From the NCBI GenBank assembly GCA_030765065.1, contig CM060975.1:260843816-260907815 (forward strand): a DNA stretch of 64,000 nt. Reading direction: 5' to 3'. Of the stretch, positions 24,340-36,192 are shown piece by piece. Position numbers and translations under genes: made by a program. The number at the start of each line of letters is the position of its first letter. Positions within the stretch are counted from its first letter, which is position 1. Source of the stretch: Deroplatys truncata (taxonomy: Eukaryota > Arthropoda > Insecta > Mantodea > Mantidae). The notes under the pieces were generated by a model. The model was not told the origin of the DNA, ran no database searches, and worked only from the letters and a program-made list of their open reading frames with translations.

Positions 24340-26100
24340 ACTGCTTACTTGTAGCAAGTAGAGGATGCCTTGCATTCCATCCAAAGATTCTATACCGAGA
24401 TTTCACCAGAAATATACACTTTGAAACGCCCTGAGTAAATAAAGGTTTTGTGTGTATCTGTGATCAGCGTAACTCGAAAACGAAAATTCGATTAAACACA
24501 AAACTTCGCATATAGGTGCAGCGTCTTCCAATATATGCGACGCGAAAATTTTGAAGAGAATTACCTTACCATAAACTAACTTTACAAGGAATAATTTTCG
24601 CCATTTTTTATTTTATCAACAATACTTCTAGCGATTTTGATTAAAATATCATACATTTAACATATATGTGTGATAAATAAAATGTATACCTTGAGATTTC
24701 TGGGAATAGCCTGTAAAGTCCTCTTCATTTTGAATGATTTTTTTTGTAACTAGCAAATCTCAAGAAAATGATAAAATATTACTGCATAGATCTCGTTAAA
24801 GACATAATTTATGTTAAGAACAACTTTTATAGCGTGAAGAAGGTGGTTTGTTAACGTTATTTGCACCACACTTTGGGCGTCAATTTAAAGTAGTTTGTAT
24901 TGAAGGATTTGTATTATATTTCAACTGTTGGGGAGCCGAACTTGTAGTATTTGCAACCGCAGGTATGGTAAACAGTTTCCGGTAGCCTTCGCCCCAAATG
25001 TACTTTCAGGTTGCCTTTGCCACAAGTTTTAAAAAATATTAACTTTGTAATTTGACTGTATCTTTAGATATTAAATATTTATGTTTGCCTCGGCTGCGTC
25101 AGTATTATTGTTAGAGACACGTATCTCTTGGTAGGGTTTTGGTACGACTAAGAATGTAGGCTTACACAGATTATAATTTTTACTTCACTCCGTTTTATTA
25201 ATACTTCATACGATTTAAATGACACTTCACTGATATAGAGAGCTGTGCGATTATTTTTATTAAGTAATTACACTTTTTAACACTTAAACTTATTTTTCTT
25301 CACACACGAATACGTATTTAATTTCTCGAAGATGCACAAGCAACGCATCCAGTTATGAGCACTGTCTGAGGCTACTGAATTGATTTCAACCGTCTAAACT
25401 TGTAAATTTCTGTATTTCAAGTTTCTGATTGGCTAATCCTACTCCAATAGAATACCTTTATTTAACTAAATCTTTTTCTGGTTGCTGATTAGCTATTTTA
25501 TAAACTGTCTCAAAATTTACATTATTGCTGCTCTAATAATGACTAGTAGCATTTAAACTTCCTTACTCATTATTGTCTCAAGGTTACCTCATTGTTAGCA
25601 ACGTTTAACTTATTATTCTCACAGCTCCTACATTATTAAATTACGTAATACATTCACATAACATTATTACACATGGATACAACAATATAAACATATACAA
25701 TGACTGTAATATACGCTTTATAGATATTGTTACATACACATTGTTTTAAGGCGGGCTGTTATTCAAATTTATATTTGTAATTTGATTAAAATCTTTAAGT
25801 GTTAAAAAATACTGCCTCAAGCGTTAACCATTTCCGAGATATTCTTCGTCACGCTTTGAATTTTCAAATAGTAATAGTTTTCAAGCGGAAGACTCTATTC
25901 GTTTTTGTCATGGCCATACGAAGAGCATGGCATTTCAATACTTCCCATAGCGACCCGCTTTTAAAAGCCCCTTGACTGTAACTCCGGTCTAGTGTATCAT
26001 TTATACCGACAACGAAACGTGTAAATGTAAAATGAAAGTTTATCTTGATTAACAAGAATTGGAGTAGAGCAAAAATAGAGAAGAAGGCTGAATAGAGACA
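24340..26100 (+). repeat. Family A repeat split by a solo LTR
   Basis: The left part (24340-24834) has the family A order from 'ttgcattccatccaaagatt' to 'agacataatttatgtt'. The right part (25820-26100) resumes with 'gttaaccatttccgagatat' and runs to the 'acgaaacgtgtaaatgtaaa' block. The interruption is LTR-B copy 2, in a different part of the repeat from that used by copy 1. Confidence 0.8.
24835..25819 (-). mobile_element. Solo LTR, family LTR-B, copy 2
   Basis: The 985-bp unit begins TGAAGAAGG and ends CTGCCTCA. The flanking duplication is AGCG (24831-24834 and 25820-25823). It shares with the other copies 'gtttgcctcggctgcgtcag', 'acttcactcc', 'ggttacctcattgttagcaa' and 'aaggcgggctgttatt'. 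The left end has extra sequence not seen in copies 1 and 3. No internal viral region is attached. It is an old fossil, oriented as copy 1. Confidence 0.85.
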
Positions 26101-27619
26101 CATATCACTGGTTTCTCAAAAGGAAAGCTCTAATAAAATCCTTGTGATACATTAAACTTCTGCTTTTCGTAAATACAAAATAACCTTTACAAAAATAAAA
26201 CAGCATAAAAACTGCGACCTATAACAGAAAATCGACTTTATCCATTACCAGTCTATAGGTTCCTTATAGAAATACATCGCTTACATTAAAACCTCTTGGA
26301 ATAAATATCTGCAAAGGTTCTTAAATTATTAGGAGTCCCTCCAATTCCTCTCGCGTTGTTGCGCTTCCTTTCTCTCCTCTCGCCCTCTCGATGCAACATA
26401 GACATCATGTGATGTTTTGAAAGCCAGTAACAAAACCGGTTTTCTGGGGGGAGTTAATAAAAATTAAAATGGAAGTGAAACCTTTAAAGTGCACAAACGT
26501 GTTTGTTATTGAATGGAAACCGCCGTTGTTTTGTGCGGGAACTGTTGCGCACACGAATGATCGAAAGAAAAAATACGTGAGTTTTGAAAATATCTTATGG
26601 AAACTGAGTTAATATAAAATGTTATGAGAAAACATTATGGTAATAAATTCAATAGGCAACACATTTATATGCATATTAATTACACAAAGATTGTGGTCTG
26701 TTATGTTCTTCTGCAACATAATAAATTACTCCACCGACATTTGTAATTAACAACCGAGAAGATCATTTTCTCGGTTGTTGGGATTGTGTACCATGTCCGA
26801 AACATTTATATTGCTGATCTGATAGGTAATTTTCGTATTCACCACCTTCGCCCCTATTTCGTTACATATTAGTAAAAGAGAATTCTCTCCTTTGTTCAAA
26901 CTGCGTTATTAAATGCTAACGAAACTAAAGTAAAGGTACAAGGTTCCTGAACTTATGGTAATGCATCTGAGAAATTTGACAAAAATTGTGAGTAGTTAGA
27001 ACTTTTAAAATAATTTAATTCTGAGCTTTAAAAAAACATATCGCTTTTTCCACCTGAAACATTAAAACTATCTATCAAATTGCGATACAAATGTACAGAC
27101 ACATGCTTATTAAAAGACACGCTCATTTATAAACCTAGTTTTCTCACAAACATTTTAAAGCATTTTTCATACTCAAAATGCTCCGTACAATGATTTTTAA
27201 TAATTTTTAAAACTGTTTTTACTGCCTCTCGAAAATATAAGAAAATGACCATATGCTTTTTAAAATAATGCTCCAATTTTTAGAATTAAATTATTAAGTT
27301 GTGAGAAAACAAAAAATGTTGTAGAGTACAAAAATAAATCATTTTTCTACAACAATTAGTGGTTTTTAATATAAAATAGTATGATAGTCATTGTTGTAAA
27401 CTCATTTACTCTAAAACCTGAATATTTTATGTCAATGTTTTGCCTCGTGTGCAGTGTTTTCATTAGAATAATGGAATGACACTGTGAAAAATTAATATTC
27501 TAATAAACTTGCAAGCTAGAATTTTGAAACATGGAAAAAGCATTAGTGTTATTGTGTGTAATAATTAGCATAAATTTCAACAAGATATTTTTAATACTGT
27601 GGATTTTCCAAATTTTACA
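26101..27619. other. Unassigned; one short hairpin
   Basis: A perfect 12-base hairpin (aacaaccgagaa / ttctcggttgtt, 26749-26760 and 26768-26779, loop of 7) is the only structure noticed. The stretch is very AT-rich and no gene was recognised. Confidence 0.35.
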
Positions 27620-27790
27620 GATGCATTCCCTTAAGTACCAAGTTTCGTATTTAATGGACTTTTCGTTTTTGAGTTAAGCTGTTCCAAGAAATACACACAC
27701 ACACACACAAATAAGATTTTGTAAAAATGATTGTTTGGTTTAGGAGACCTCAAAACAGACATATCCAGTGAGTTGAGAAAGTAAAAAGAA
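27620..27790 (-). repeat. Family A repeat, 5' part, with AC microsatellite
   Basis: The minus strand gives the family A start (ctttttactttctcaactca), then 'gttttgaggtctcctaaacc', a GT run (AC at 27691-27710 on the plus strand) and 'acttggtacttaagggaatg'. Only the first quarter of the repeat is present. Confidence 0.65.
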
Positions 27791-28264
27791 TTAGCCCTAA
27801 TTGAAGGCAAAAAACACTTAAAGTTTAAATATTCAGAGACAATCTGATTCATTTTAATTCGTCATAAATAACATCACTCACAAATAAGTATATTTCGTAT
27901 TTGCACCTAGTGGGAACAGCAGTTACGTATTGTAGCTAAATTCAAGAGCTGACTTCTCTAAACGCATGCGCTAGTGGCAACCCGAGAGCAGATCGGTAAT
28001 TACCAGATTATCTCGTTAACTAGCAGCCAATCAGGTTGTAATTGCCCGATGATATTGGCACTCTCCAGCCGATATATCAACTGATAATGGCCATGTTAAA
28101 TATTTGTGCAAGAGAGCTAAAGCTTAAGCACCTATAAAAATTCATTTTCAGTGATAACTCTTCCATTTTAATCCTTTAATGAATTACACGGTAATTAAAG
28201 AAATTTAAGAGTCCATTTGAGCTCAAAATTACTGGTGAATTTTCTGCTGGTTTACTTCCCTTAC
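27791..28264. other. Unassigned sequence
   Basis: A slightly GC-richer patch at 27960-28080 contains the palindromic gcatgcgc. No gene recognised. Confidence 0.3.
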
Positions 28265-28985
28265 TATGAAGGTAGAGAAAAGGTTGCATTGTACTAAAAC
28301 GTTTGATATTTATGTTTTACAAAAATAACTTTTTTTAATTCCCTTGAGCCTAAAAAGGTGTATTTAGGAAAATGCGTGCGTGTGAACAGCATAACACAAA
28401 ATAGATGTCGGATATATTTCTAAACTTGGTATCTAAACCCAGCATCTTTAAAGCATGTGTCAAAAAGATTTTCAGGAAAATTTCGCTACCACCAAATTTT
28501 ACTTTACGTAAAGTTTTTATTTTATATTTTATCAAAAATATCCATTTTGATAAAAACACCATGCTTAGAATCTATTTTTATGACTAATAAAATATATACC
28601 TATCTTGAATACTCATTTTGTAGCTATGAAGTCCTCAATATTCTGAAATTAGCGTGCTTAATTAACAAAGCATATACAATTTGTCCAAGTAAACTGTCAT
28701 GTGGCATTCATAAAACACCTTACGCGATTCTTTATTTTTCACGCATGGGTTCCTAACAAAAACTAACTTAGGATATAAGAACAACCCTGTTTTTGTTTTT
28801 CATATTGTACATATAACAAAGTCCAAATTGCTTATTAGGAGATCATGCCTAATCAGAAATCTATGTTCAGTAATAATGTAAACAGAAGAATCGCGTTTTG
28901 TAGGAGTAAGGCATATAAGGGATTGTGTGAAGTTTAGATGGGTGGAGAAAATCATGTGTATGACATATCAGATATTTTTAAATAT
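28265..28985 (+). repeat. Family A repeat, diverged copy
   Basis: The order is 'ggtagagaaaaggttgcatt', 'gtgtgaacagcataacacaa', 'cggatatatttctaaacttgg', 'agcatctttaaagcatgtgt', 'ctattttttatgactaataa' type sequence, and the terminal 'tgtatgacatatcagat' near 28957-28973. It is more diverged than the copies at 17.7 and 19.7 kb. Confidence 0.7.
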
Positions 28986-29239
28986 ATTGAAATTTCTGGT
29001 ATAATTTAGTCTTTATGAGAGATAACCCTATATTATACCTTAAGAGTTTGCCTACTCTTTTGTTACTGTTCCTTGTGATACTATACAATCATAAGGCGAA
29101 ACACAACTCAGAATCAGTAAAAACTGCAAATGCTCCGGAATCACACCCTCTTATGTCGAAGAACAATTTAAAATGAACATTTTTAAGGCTTTGTGAAATA
29201 ACAAAACAACTTGACGTTTGAAAGAAAAGGGTTTTGATG

Positions 29240-29530
29240 ATTTAAAGACATGGGTGACGAGGTCATTCAGGTGCAGACTCATGGTAGGGATATCCGCGAT
29301 TTGAATCCGCCAGAATCATCCTCCTGGTATGGAGTTTTTTCCAAGATTTCCTCAGTTTTCAGAAACTCCTAATGCCAGGAAGGCATGCTAATTTGGTCTT
29401 GGAAATTTTGCCTTCCAAATTCGGTTTTTCAGTCTTTCACTTCACTTCTTTTCATAAAACATCAGTGTCCGCCACCCTAACGTGTGTAGAAAAGAAGCAG
29501 CCTTTTATCATTTAGGCAAAAATTATAATT
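29240..29530 (+). mobile_element. tRNA-derived SINE
   Basis: A B-box-like gatttgaatcc at about 29298-29308 follows a degraded A-box-like region at about 29255-29275. The tail continues with a body of moderate GC to about 29500. The A box is weak. Confidence 0.4.
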
Positions 29531-29689
29531 GGGGTTATTTTGGAATACGTGTCTAATTTTAATTATCTGGGATACTAGATTGCGCAGGTTAAATATAAAC
29601 AACTAAGTGAATCATTGTTTGTTATATTTAACTTGCACAATAGTAAAAGTAGGCAGCTTGGAGGTAATAAAAACTAGACTGTTGGAGCA

Positions 29690-30590
29690 AGACGATGGTC
29701 CGCACTTTCGAAGCCGTATTCTTTACATGCTTCTCATGTTCTTGCCGTTATCTGTAGTTCGTTCTGTTGTCTTGTGTGCCAGCTGCTTCAGTGGTAGAGC
29801 TATGATTACTTTCTCAGAGTATGCGTTTATATTTAATGAGAATTTAATGTAATTTAATACTAGAGCTATTCAAGCGAGTTGCCGACTTTTGAAGACAAAG
29901 AATGAAACTGATTATAAATCGTAGTCCTCAAAAATATATAAACTGACTCATTATACCTGCTTACTTCTGTAGTATAACGTTTACGGTTTGAAATAACTGT
30001 TTCCGCTAAATCTTACTCGCATAAGCGCGTTACTGAGCACTTAATTAACACACGAGCAATCACATCATTAACTGAATATATCTCAAGAGAGAGTGTGCCC
30101 AACTGCGAGTGTGGATCAGCACCAATGCTGGAACCAGAGTAACTCTTTTATTTAAATTGCACCGCCTTTATTACTTAAGCTCCGCCTTAATTAGAACTAC
30201 TACCACCAGCATTATTTAATGCCTAGACCAATCTTAAAAATCCTGCATGTGCCTGCATTACATTGTTGCTAGGGTTCCTCCCCTAATTCTTAGAATTTCA
30301 TCAATCGTTCTCTTTTGCAAAATTTCATATGTGACTGTTCAACGTACTGAAGATATAACCTAACTGCGTTCCAGGAACCTTTAAAACAAATGTATTCTAT
30401 ACTCGGCTGATAATAATGACTTTTGTTAACCTGACTTCCTAATTACCTTCTTTCCGAACAAATCCTTTAAGTCAAACTTAATGTATTACACCTTGATTTA
30501 ATATAAGGAAATTATTTATTGCAAATATTCCTGTCTTACATTTATTTAATTAACTATACATTCCCGTCGCTTATTAGGTATAATTGTCAA
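29690..30590. repeat. Family D repeat, copy 2
   Basis: Family D blocks appear in the same order as copy 1: 'gctgcttcagtggtagagct', 'tctcagagtatgcg', 'gaaataactgtttccgc', 'tcttttgcaaaatttcat' and 'accttgatttaatataagga'. A short open frame ('MVRTFEA...') starts near the 5' end, as in copy 4 ('MVRQFGTE...'), but neither frame stays open. Confidence 0.65.
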
Positions 30591-30989
30591 CTTGCGGCAG
30601 GATATGTGTTTAGGAGCATAAACAAAACGAGGATAAGCCATTAGAATTAAACATGCAAACTGTATTAGAATATTAAGTGTAAAAAAAAACACTATAGACA
30701 AACATTTTCAAGAATGGACACTGGCTGAATATCCCCAATTGGCTAGAAAAACGATAAACATACGATGCTTCTGAAGAATAAATACTGCATAAATAAATGG
30801 ACAACATTAAGGTCCATCAAAGAGGTAATATACCATTCATTGATGATATTAAATTCTTCACAACTATTACGCTAATTGTTGTAACCCAATATTGTATATT
30901 ACTTTCGCTTGGACGATTCTTACTACTAAAAATCTGTTTACCTTCACACGGCTTTCTATTTCCTCTATCGCATATTAGTTGCTATACAA

Positions 30990-31745
30990 ACTATTCTACT
31001 AAAGCTTATTTTTCTATCTACTTCATTTTAATCCAAACAAAACTTTCCATAAATAGCTATATTACAAATTTCATTATAGATACAAAGGGAACAGCGACAG
31101 TCAAATGTTTAAGAACTGGACGCTATATGCTGGCCTTAAAATTCCACACTGTTTCCATGCAATCGCGAGTAACAACTAAATGTTGAAAGGATCTTAAAGA
31201 ATGACCAAGTAATGAACAATTCAAACTATTAATAATTGATATATCTGAAATGACACAGAAAAATGATGCCACAAAGAAGTTATTTGAAACAAACTGCATG
31301 TTTTAAACAGATATACTTTCTTGTGTAGTGAATTTTCTTCTATTGCTTAACGTTTACCAGTTATACAAGATTATACAAAATACCTTCTGAACAAAGACAA
31401 CTTCACAGACTATTTCCAGAAAATTCAATATATACATTTTATTAGTCGTGTAAATATATTTAACATATAGGATTTTAATCAAAACGGTTACAGCCCTTTT
31501 TTTAGAAAATAAAAAAATTTCGACTAATGTTCCATGTAAAGGATAGTACGGGTTGGGGGATTATCTTTAAAACGTTCGTGTCGCATCTTCAGAAGGTACT
31601 GAACCTGAATACCAAGTTTGGTGTTTATCCGCCTTTTCGTTTCTGGGTTATGCTGTTCACAGATCTAAAAAGATTTTTTTTTCGGATTCGTGGGGCCTCA
31701 AACATGTATTTCCAGTAAAATTCCGAAATACCTTCTCTACCGATT
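30990..31745 (-). repeat. Family A repeat, minus-strand copy
   Basis: The plus strand reads the family backwards, from 'ttcattttaatccaaacaaa' through 'gttatacaagattatacaaa', 'cgtgtcgcatcttcagaagg' and 'taccaagtttggtgtttatc' to 'ccttctctaccgattat'. It is about 755 bp. A 129-codon frame on the plus strand (30797-31186) overlaps it and is not a gene. Confidence 0.75.
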
Positions 31746-32264
31746 ATCTACGTGTAAAGAAACTAAAAATGAGTCCTAAACAATCCAAAATTAAATAGGA
31801 CTGCAAAATACTATAGATACATTAGAGCCATGATATAACTATGTTAGTATGAGATAAAGTTAATTGCACAAATAATTTTGTGCAGATTCACATTCATAGT
31901 CTACTGCACTGTTTATTCAAATGGTTTTTAAAATTTCGTCACATATTGCTCTGTCTCAATTATAACTGCATTTTAAATTTTTTGCCTATATATTTTATAT
32001 TTTTAAGAAAAATATTATTTTACTGTAATTATGCTAATTATTTTATAGTTTGGTCCACCTGATGCAGAAATCAACATTTTTAAAAATAAAAATATTACTA
32101 TTTATTTATACATTTATGTTTAAGACTAGCATATAGAATTTTATTAACTATTCTGGTTATCTCCGAAATAAAGTTTAAATGCAAAATATAATTTTTGTAA
32201 CGATTTATTATCAGGGGTAGAATTAATTGTCATATCTTGAGCATTTAAAAGCGTAGCAAAAATG
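31746..32264. other. Unassigned AT-rich sequence
   Basis: Nothing recognised. Confidence 0.4.
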
Positions 32265-32312
32265 GTATGTGAGCTTTTACTTTCTCTACTACGTATAGTA
32301 AGCAGAGTAGAG
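32265..32312 (+). repeat. Family A repeat, first 45 bases only
   Basis: A close match to the family start: 'cttttactttctctactacg' followed by 'tatagtaagcagag'. The copy then stops. This short tip helps place the 5' boundary of the family. Confidence 0.55.
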
Positions 32313-32383
32313 TGGTGTATTTATTGGTCTTAGACATGTTGAAATCCATACTTCGCATGGGTTAGATATGACGTACGTGATTA

Positions 32384-33005
32384 TACTAGGTGGACCATTT
32401 AAGTTAAGATTGTACGATACCTCCAAAATTAAGCGTTGTAGAAAGTTGCTCAGTATTATGGGGGAAAGTGAATGCCATTAGTCGTGTTTTGTTTGGAGGA
32501 CGTTGTGATGTTCATACTAGGATCAATTTAATTGTTTAAATGGGAGCCTAGCTTTTTTATTTGTTTTCTCACTCCTCATGAAAACAGAAACAATATTTGT
32601 ATTAAACACTTTGCAATCGTTCTTACAACAGCGTAAATAACAACGAAAATTCTGAGTGGCTGTGTACGATGCGCACAATGAATGGTCGGACTATTGTCGT
32701 TTGAGGGTCAAGTTACGTTCTGTAATTGGGAACCAATATTTTTTATTTTGTTTCCTTCTTCCTCATCAGAAAATAAACAGGTTTTATAAACCATTTTCTA
32801 ATGAGAAAACAACATACAAAATTTAGGTTTCCATTTAAAACAATTAATCAACCCTAAACTGATCATAACGTCCTCCAAACAAAACAGGACTAATGGCATT
32901 TACTTTCCCCCATAACATCAAGCAACTTTTATAAAAGACATTTCTTTCTACAACACTCAGTTTTGGAGGTACTGTACAGCCTCAACTTAAATGCTCCACC
33001 CTGTA
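32384..33005. mobile_element. Family C fold-back MITE (Tc1/mariner-like), copy 1
   Basis: The 618-bp element (32386-33003) lies between TA dinucleotides (32384-32385 and 33004-33005). The ends are inverted: left ggtggaccatttaagtt, right aacttaaatgctccaccctg. The inverted repeats run inward for well over 150 bases and nearly meet ('ggaggacgtt...' against '...aacgtcctcc', 'taaatgggagcc' against 'ggtttccattta'). No transposase is encoded. The TA target and CAGGG-type end match Tc1/mariner-driven MITEs. Confidence 0.85.
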
Positions 33006-33124
33006 TAATACTCCGTGGTTAATATTTTTCAGACTATATCATCAAACTGAACTTTAAACTTAATGGCATTTACAAGAAATGAAAAGAAAAGACAGATAAA
33101 CTAACATAACATCACACAAACAAA

Positions 33125-34230
33125 ACAGAAGAAGAAGAAGAAGAAGGGTAAAAATTGTTCACAGGCACACGCTATTGTTTAAAAACCAACACATACCCAA
33201 CCCTAGGCTACAAACCCTCCCCCTCCAACTCTTGAGCCTCTTCCTCACACTCTAATGCATAACGTTTTGCAAAACCTTTTTGCATAACCCTATCCTTGAG
33301 TTAGCAAAGGAACTGGCAGATAGTTCCTCTTTAACTGTTCTGTCTTAGTACAATTCGCCAGAATATGAATCCAATTTTCTTCCTCTCTACACAAAGGACA
33401 GATTCTTATGCCTTTCTTCATTAATGAATTTGAACGCTCGCCATGATACCAGTCTGAGCTTGCTGGCTCTATTTCTGGACAAAATAAATTGTTCTATACC
33501 ACATTCTGTTTTTAGGTTCGACTGTAAGCTTAATGATAATTTCTAGTTACATTGTGAGAGCGTCTGCTGTCTTTCAGTCCCTTCTATACTTTTCTTCACA
33601 CATTCCTTTCCAGGTCCTTCAGAACAAATATTATCCATTCTTATTCCCTCATACCTCTCTTGATTTTCACTGCCCACGTTTTGTCCCTAAACTGTTCCTT
33701 GTGGGATACTGTTCTCATAAGTGATTGATCCCCTCTCATAATTCAATACAATATTTGTTCGCCCATACCTTACATTCAATTGTTTCGCTGTATGCACTAT
33801 ATTCTCTAAAAATGCCGCAGTTTGCCGTATCTCTTCCCACACCCAAAATGCCTTTTAGAAAACCTGTTCTTACTTGGCCTAGCCTTTCCGTGCGTTTCCA
33901 CCCCCAGATCTCCGCCCCCATTCGTCGTTTTGGATTTAACAATTGCCCAATATGTTTTCTCTAACAATTTTACCAGTATATCTGGGATTCTCCTTCGCAG
34001 CTCTCATTCTTGTCTTGAGTTTGGTAACCTCAATGTGTTTAGTCCATCTTCCGTTCATAGTAACAGTCACACCTAAGTCCAGTTTCTCCCCTACGTAAGT
34101 CCAGATCTCTGTTCGGCTGTATACGAAGCTGTATTTAAACGTAATTGTTTTCGTTGTAGTTACATTAAAAGGTCAAGAGCCATTCGTCCCAATCAGTCTG
34201 AAGTTTGTCTAGTCCCTTTTGCAACCCTTC
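33125..34230 (-). mobile_element. LINE 3' end (decayed)
   Basis: On the minus strand the pieces in order are 'GLDKLQTDWDEWLLTF' (about 34225-34170), 'MNGRWTKHIEVTKLKTRMRA' (about 34060-34005) and 'AEIWGWKRTERLGQVRTGFLKGILGVGRDT' (about 33915-33830). The last part reads 'RICPLCREEENWIHILANC' (about 33400-33345). These are the end of a LINE reverse transcriptase and its C-terminal CCHC zinc knuckle. The tail ends in a GAA/TTC microsatellite (33127-33146). Stops and frameshifts show it is dead. It resembles the fragment at 46839-47350. The clade is uncertain. Confidence 0.8.
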
Positions 34231-34231
34231 C

Positions 34232-35075
34232 AGAGTAGTAAGCGGAAGGATTGCATTCCAACAAAAAATTCGATATCGATATTTCACCTTAATAATTTTT
34301 TTGGGGCGCCCTGAATACAAATACGGCATTTTTGGAAACATGTCCTGTGTCTGTAAACAACATAACTCAAAAATGAAAAGTCGGATAAACACCAAACTTG
34401 GTATTTAAGTTAACTATCTACCAAGGATGCGACACAAATACTTTCAAGGATATCCCCTGCCCCAGCTGCCCTTTACATGGAACTTTTTTCAAAATTTTTA
34501 TTTTATAAAAAATGGCTTAAGATTTTTATTAAAGTGCTATGTATGAAAAAGAAGTAGAATGTGTAGTAAAATCACAAGTAAAATATATATCCTGAATTTT
34601 CTAGGAATATCCTTGAAAGTCCTCTTCATTCGAAAGAAACCTTGTTAACTTGTAAACGTTAAGCGATAGACGAAAACGTACTACACAAAAAATTAGATCT
34701 CTTTAACATACACAATTTACTTGAATTAAGTTTTTTGTGTGACTTAAGCCGTTTCTGAGATACCGTTATTAAAGGTTTGAATTGTTTGGTACCTGTCATT
34801 CTTGTTAAGTCTCATCGATTTTAAGATAGTTCTTGCAATTGCATGGAAACAGTATGGAATTTTGTAACAGCGTATAACCTCCGTTTCTTAAACATTGACT
34901 AACGCTGTTCTCTGTATCTACAACGAAATGTGTTATGTAGCTATTTCTGTAAAGGTTTATTTGGATTAAATGTAGTAGATAGAAAATAAGCTTTAGTAAG
35001 AATAGTTCGTATACCACTAATAAAGATAAAGATCAGAAATTCATGTGAATGTATCACATCAGATTTTTTAAGCTA
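34232..35075 (+). repeat. Family A repeat, near-complete copy
   Basis: From 'gtagtaagcggaaggattgc' and 'aaaaattcgatatcgatatt' through 'cggataaacaccaaacttgg' to 'gtatcacatcagatttttta'. It abuts the LINE fragment at 34230 within a few bases, so one of the two probably inserted beside or into the other. Confidence 0.8.
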
Positions 35076-35149
35076 ATTAGTTTCTACTGAAAATATGAAA
35101 ATACTGGTTACAAACTATATTATGTGAAGCATTTTTAATCAGTAAAAGT

Positions 35150-36188
35150 TGTGACGGTGTTCTTTGTTAAGTTTGAAAGCTCCACGTTGTGGTAGCCAAT
35201 TTGTGGCGGTATTAGTGTTTGTTTAAAGAATGCTACTGTTTATTTGCCGCACGTATAAAAGACAATTTGTCGCGGTCACTTCGTGTTATCTTTTACTGAG
35301 CGCCTATTATTGTATTTAATTTTGGGTTCACTGTCCTCCGGCTAGCTATGATCTTTTTTTGGTCGAGCACTTATCTTATACAGGTGTGTAAACGGAAAGG
35401 AGTTTTTATCCAAAGATAACACTGATGAAAGGATTTGATTTACACTTTTTATTTACTTAACACATTATTCACTTTCACCTATTAATCGTGACACTCGCCA
35501 AACTGAAACTGTTATAATAACTTATTTACTGCACATTATTAATTCGCGAACTTCAACTTTTTTGTGTAATTAACTTTACGACACTTGAGATTTTTCAGAA
35601 CTTTACTACGCGTAATCTGCGAATCGATAAACTATGCTCTGTATTCACCATGACTGCTTTCGTTGAATTCAGCGACGTGTAATGCGCAAATGTTTCCGAT
35701 GAACTGGAGACGAAGTGTAATGTACAAATGTTTCCGATGGACTGGAGCCGACGTGTAATGTACAACTGTTTCCGATGGACTGGACGAATTTGATTCTGAC
35801 TTAGCTCTTTTTATACTCCTACACCCCAATATGCCTAAAGATTATAACCGAGCTGCTATTGGTTAATAAAACGCGCCAACATTAGCGTATATTTTTATAT
35901 CCAATGAAAACTACGAAAACATATGCTCTAGGAGAAATGTTCCAGCAAATTCTAAGAAAAACGCGCCAATATTACGTCATTTGTTCGTCTCTAATAATGA
36001 TAAACAGCTCACCCCCTCGCTACATTATTGCACGCTATTACTGTCAGTTTCAGTAAGGCCGTATAAACTTAATTCTTGACAATAATTACAATCAACAAAC
36101 ATCTCAAATCAATGTCACACAATAATGCATATTCACACTATAATCACTCTTTACATTTACATAATTTGTGATACAAATTACTGCGTCA
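35150..36188 (-). mobile_element. Solo LTR, family LTR-F
   Basis: The 1,039-bp unit begins TGTGACGG and ends CTGCGTCA, with AAGT duplicated on both sides (35146-35149 and 36189-36192). TG...CA ends, a 4-bp duplication and no internal region make it a solo LTR. On the minus strand a TATA box (tataaaaag, 35807-35815) is followed about 360 bases on by AATAAA (35448-35453), supporting minus orientation. Three 38-bp tandem repeats lie just after the predicted start site. Only one copy is in the window. Ty3/Gypsy or BEL are both possible. Intact ends suggest an age no greater than LTR-B. Confidence 0.8.
35673..35786. repeat. Three tandem 38-bp units inside LTR-F
   Basis: Units start at 35673, 35711 and 35749, each containing 'tgtaatg', 'caa(a/c)tgtttccgatg' and 'actgga'. 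They are nearly identical, so the array arose recently relative to the LTR family or has been homogenised. Confidence 0.9.
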
Positions 36189-36192
36189 AAGT

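Noticed and set aside
30797-31186. 129-codon open frame on the plus strand
   Set aside because: Most of it lies in the reverse of a family A repeat whose other copies are not open.
35673-35786. CRISPR-like array
   Set aside because: Three contiguous 38-bp tandem units without spacers, inside an LTR of a eukaryotic genome.
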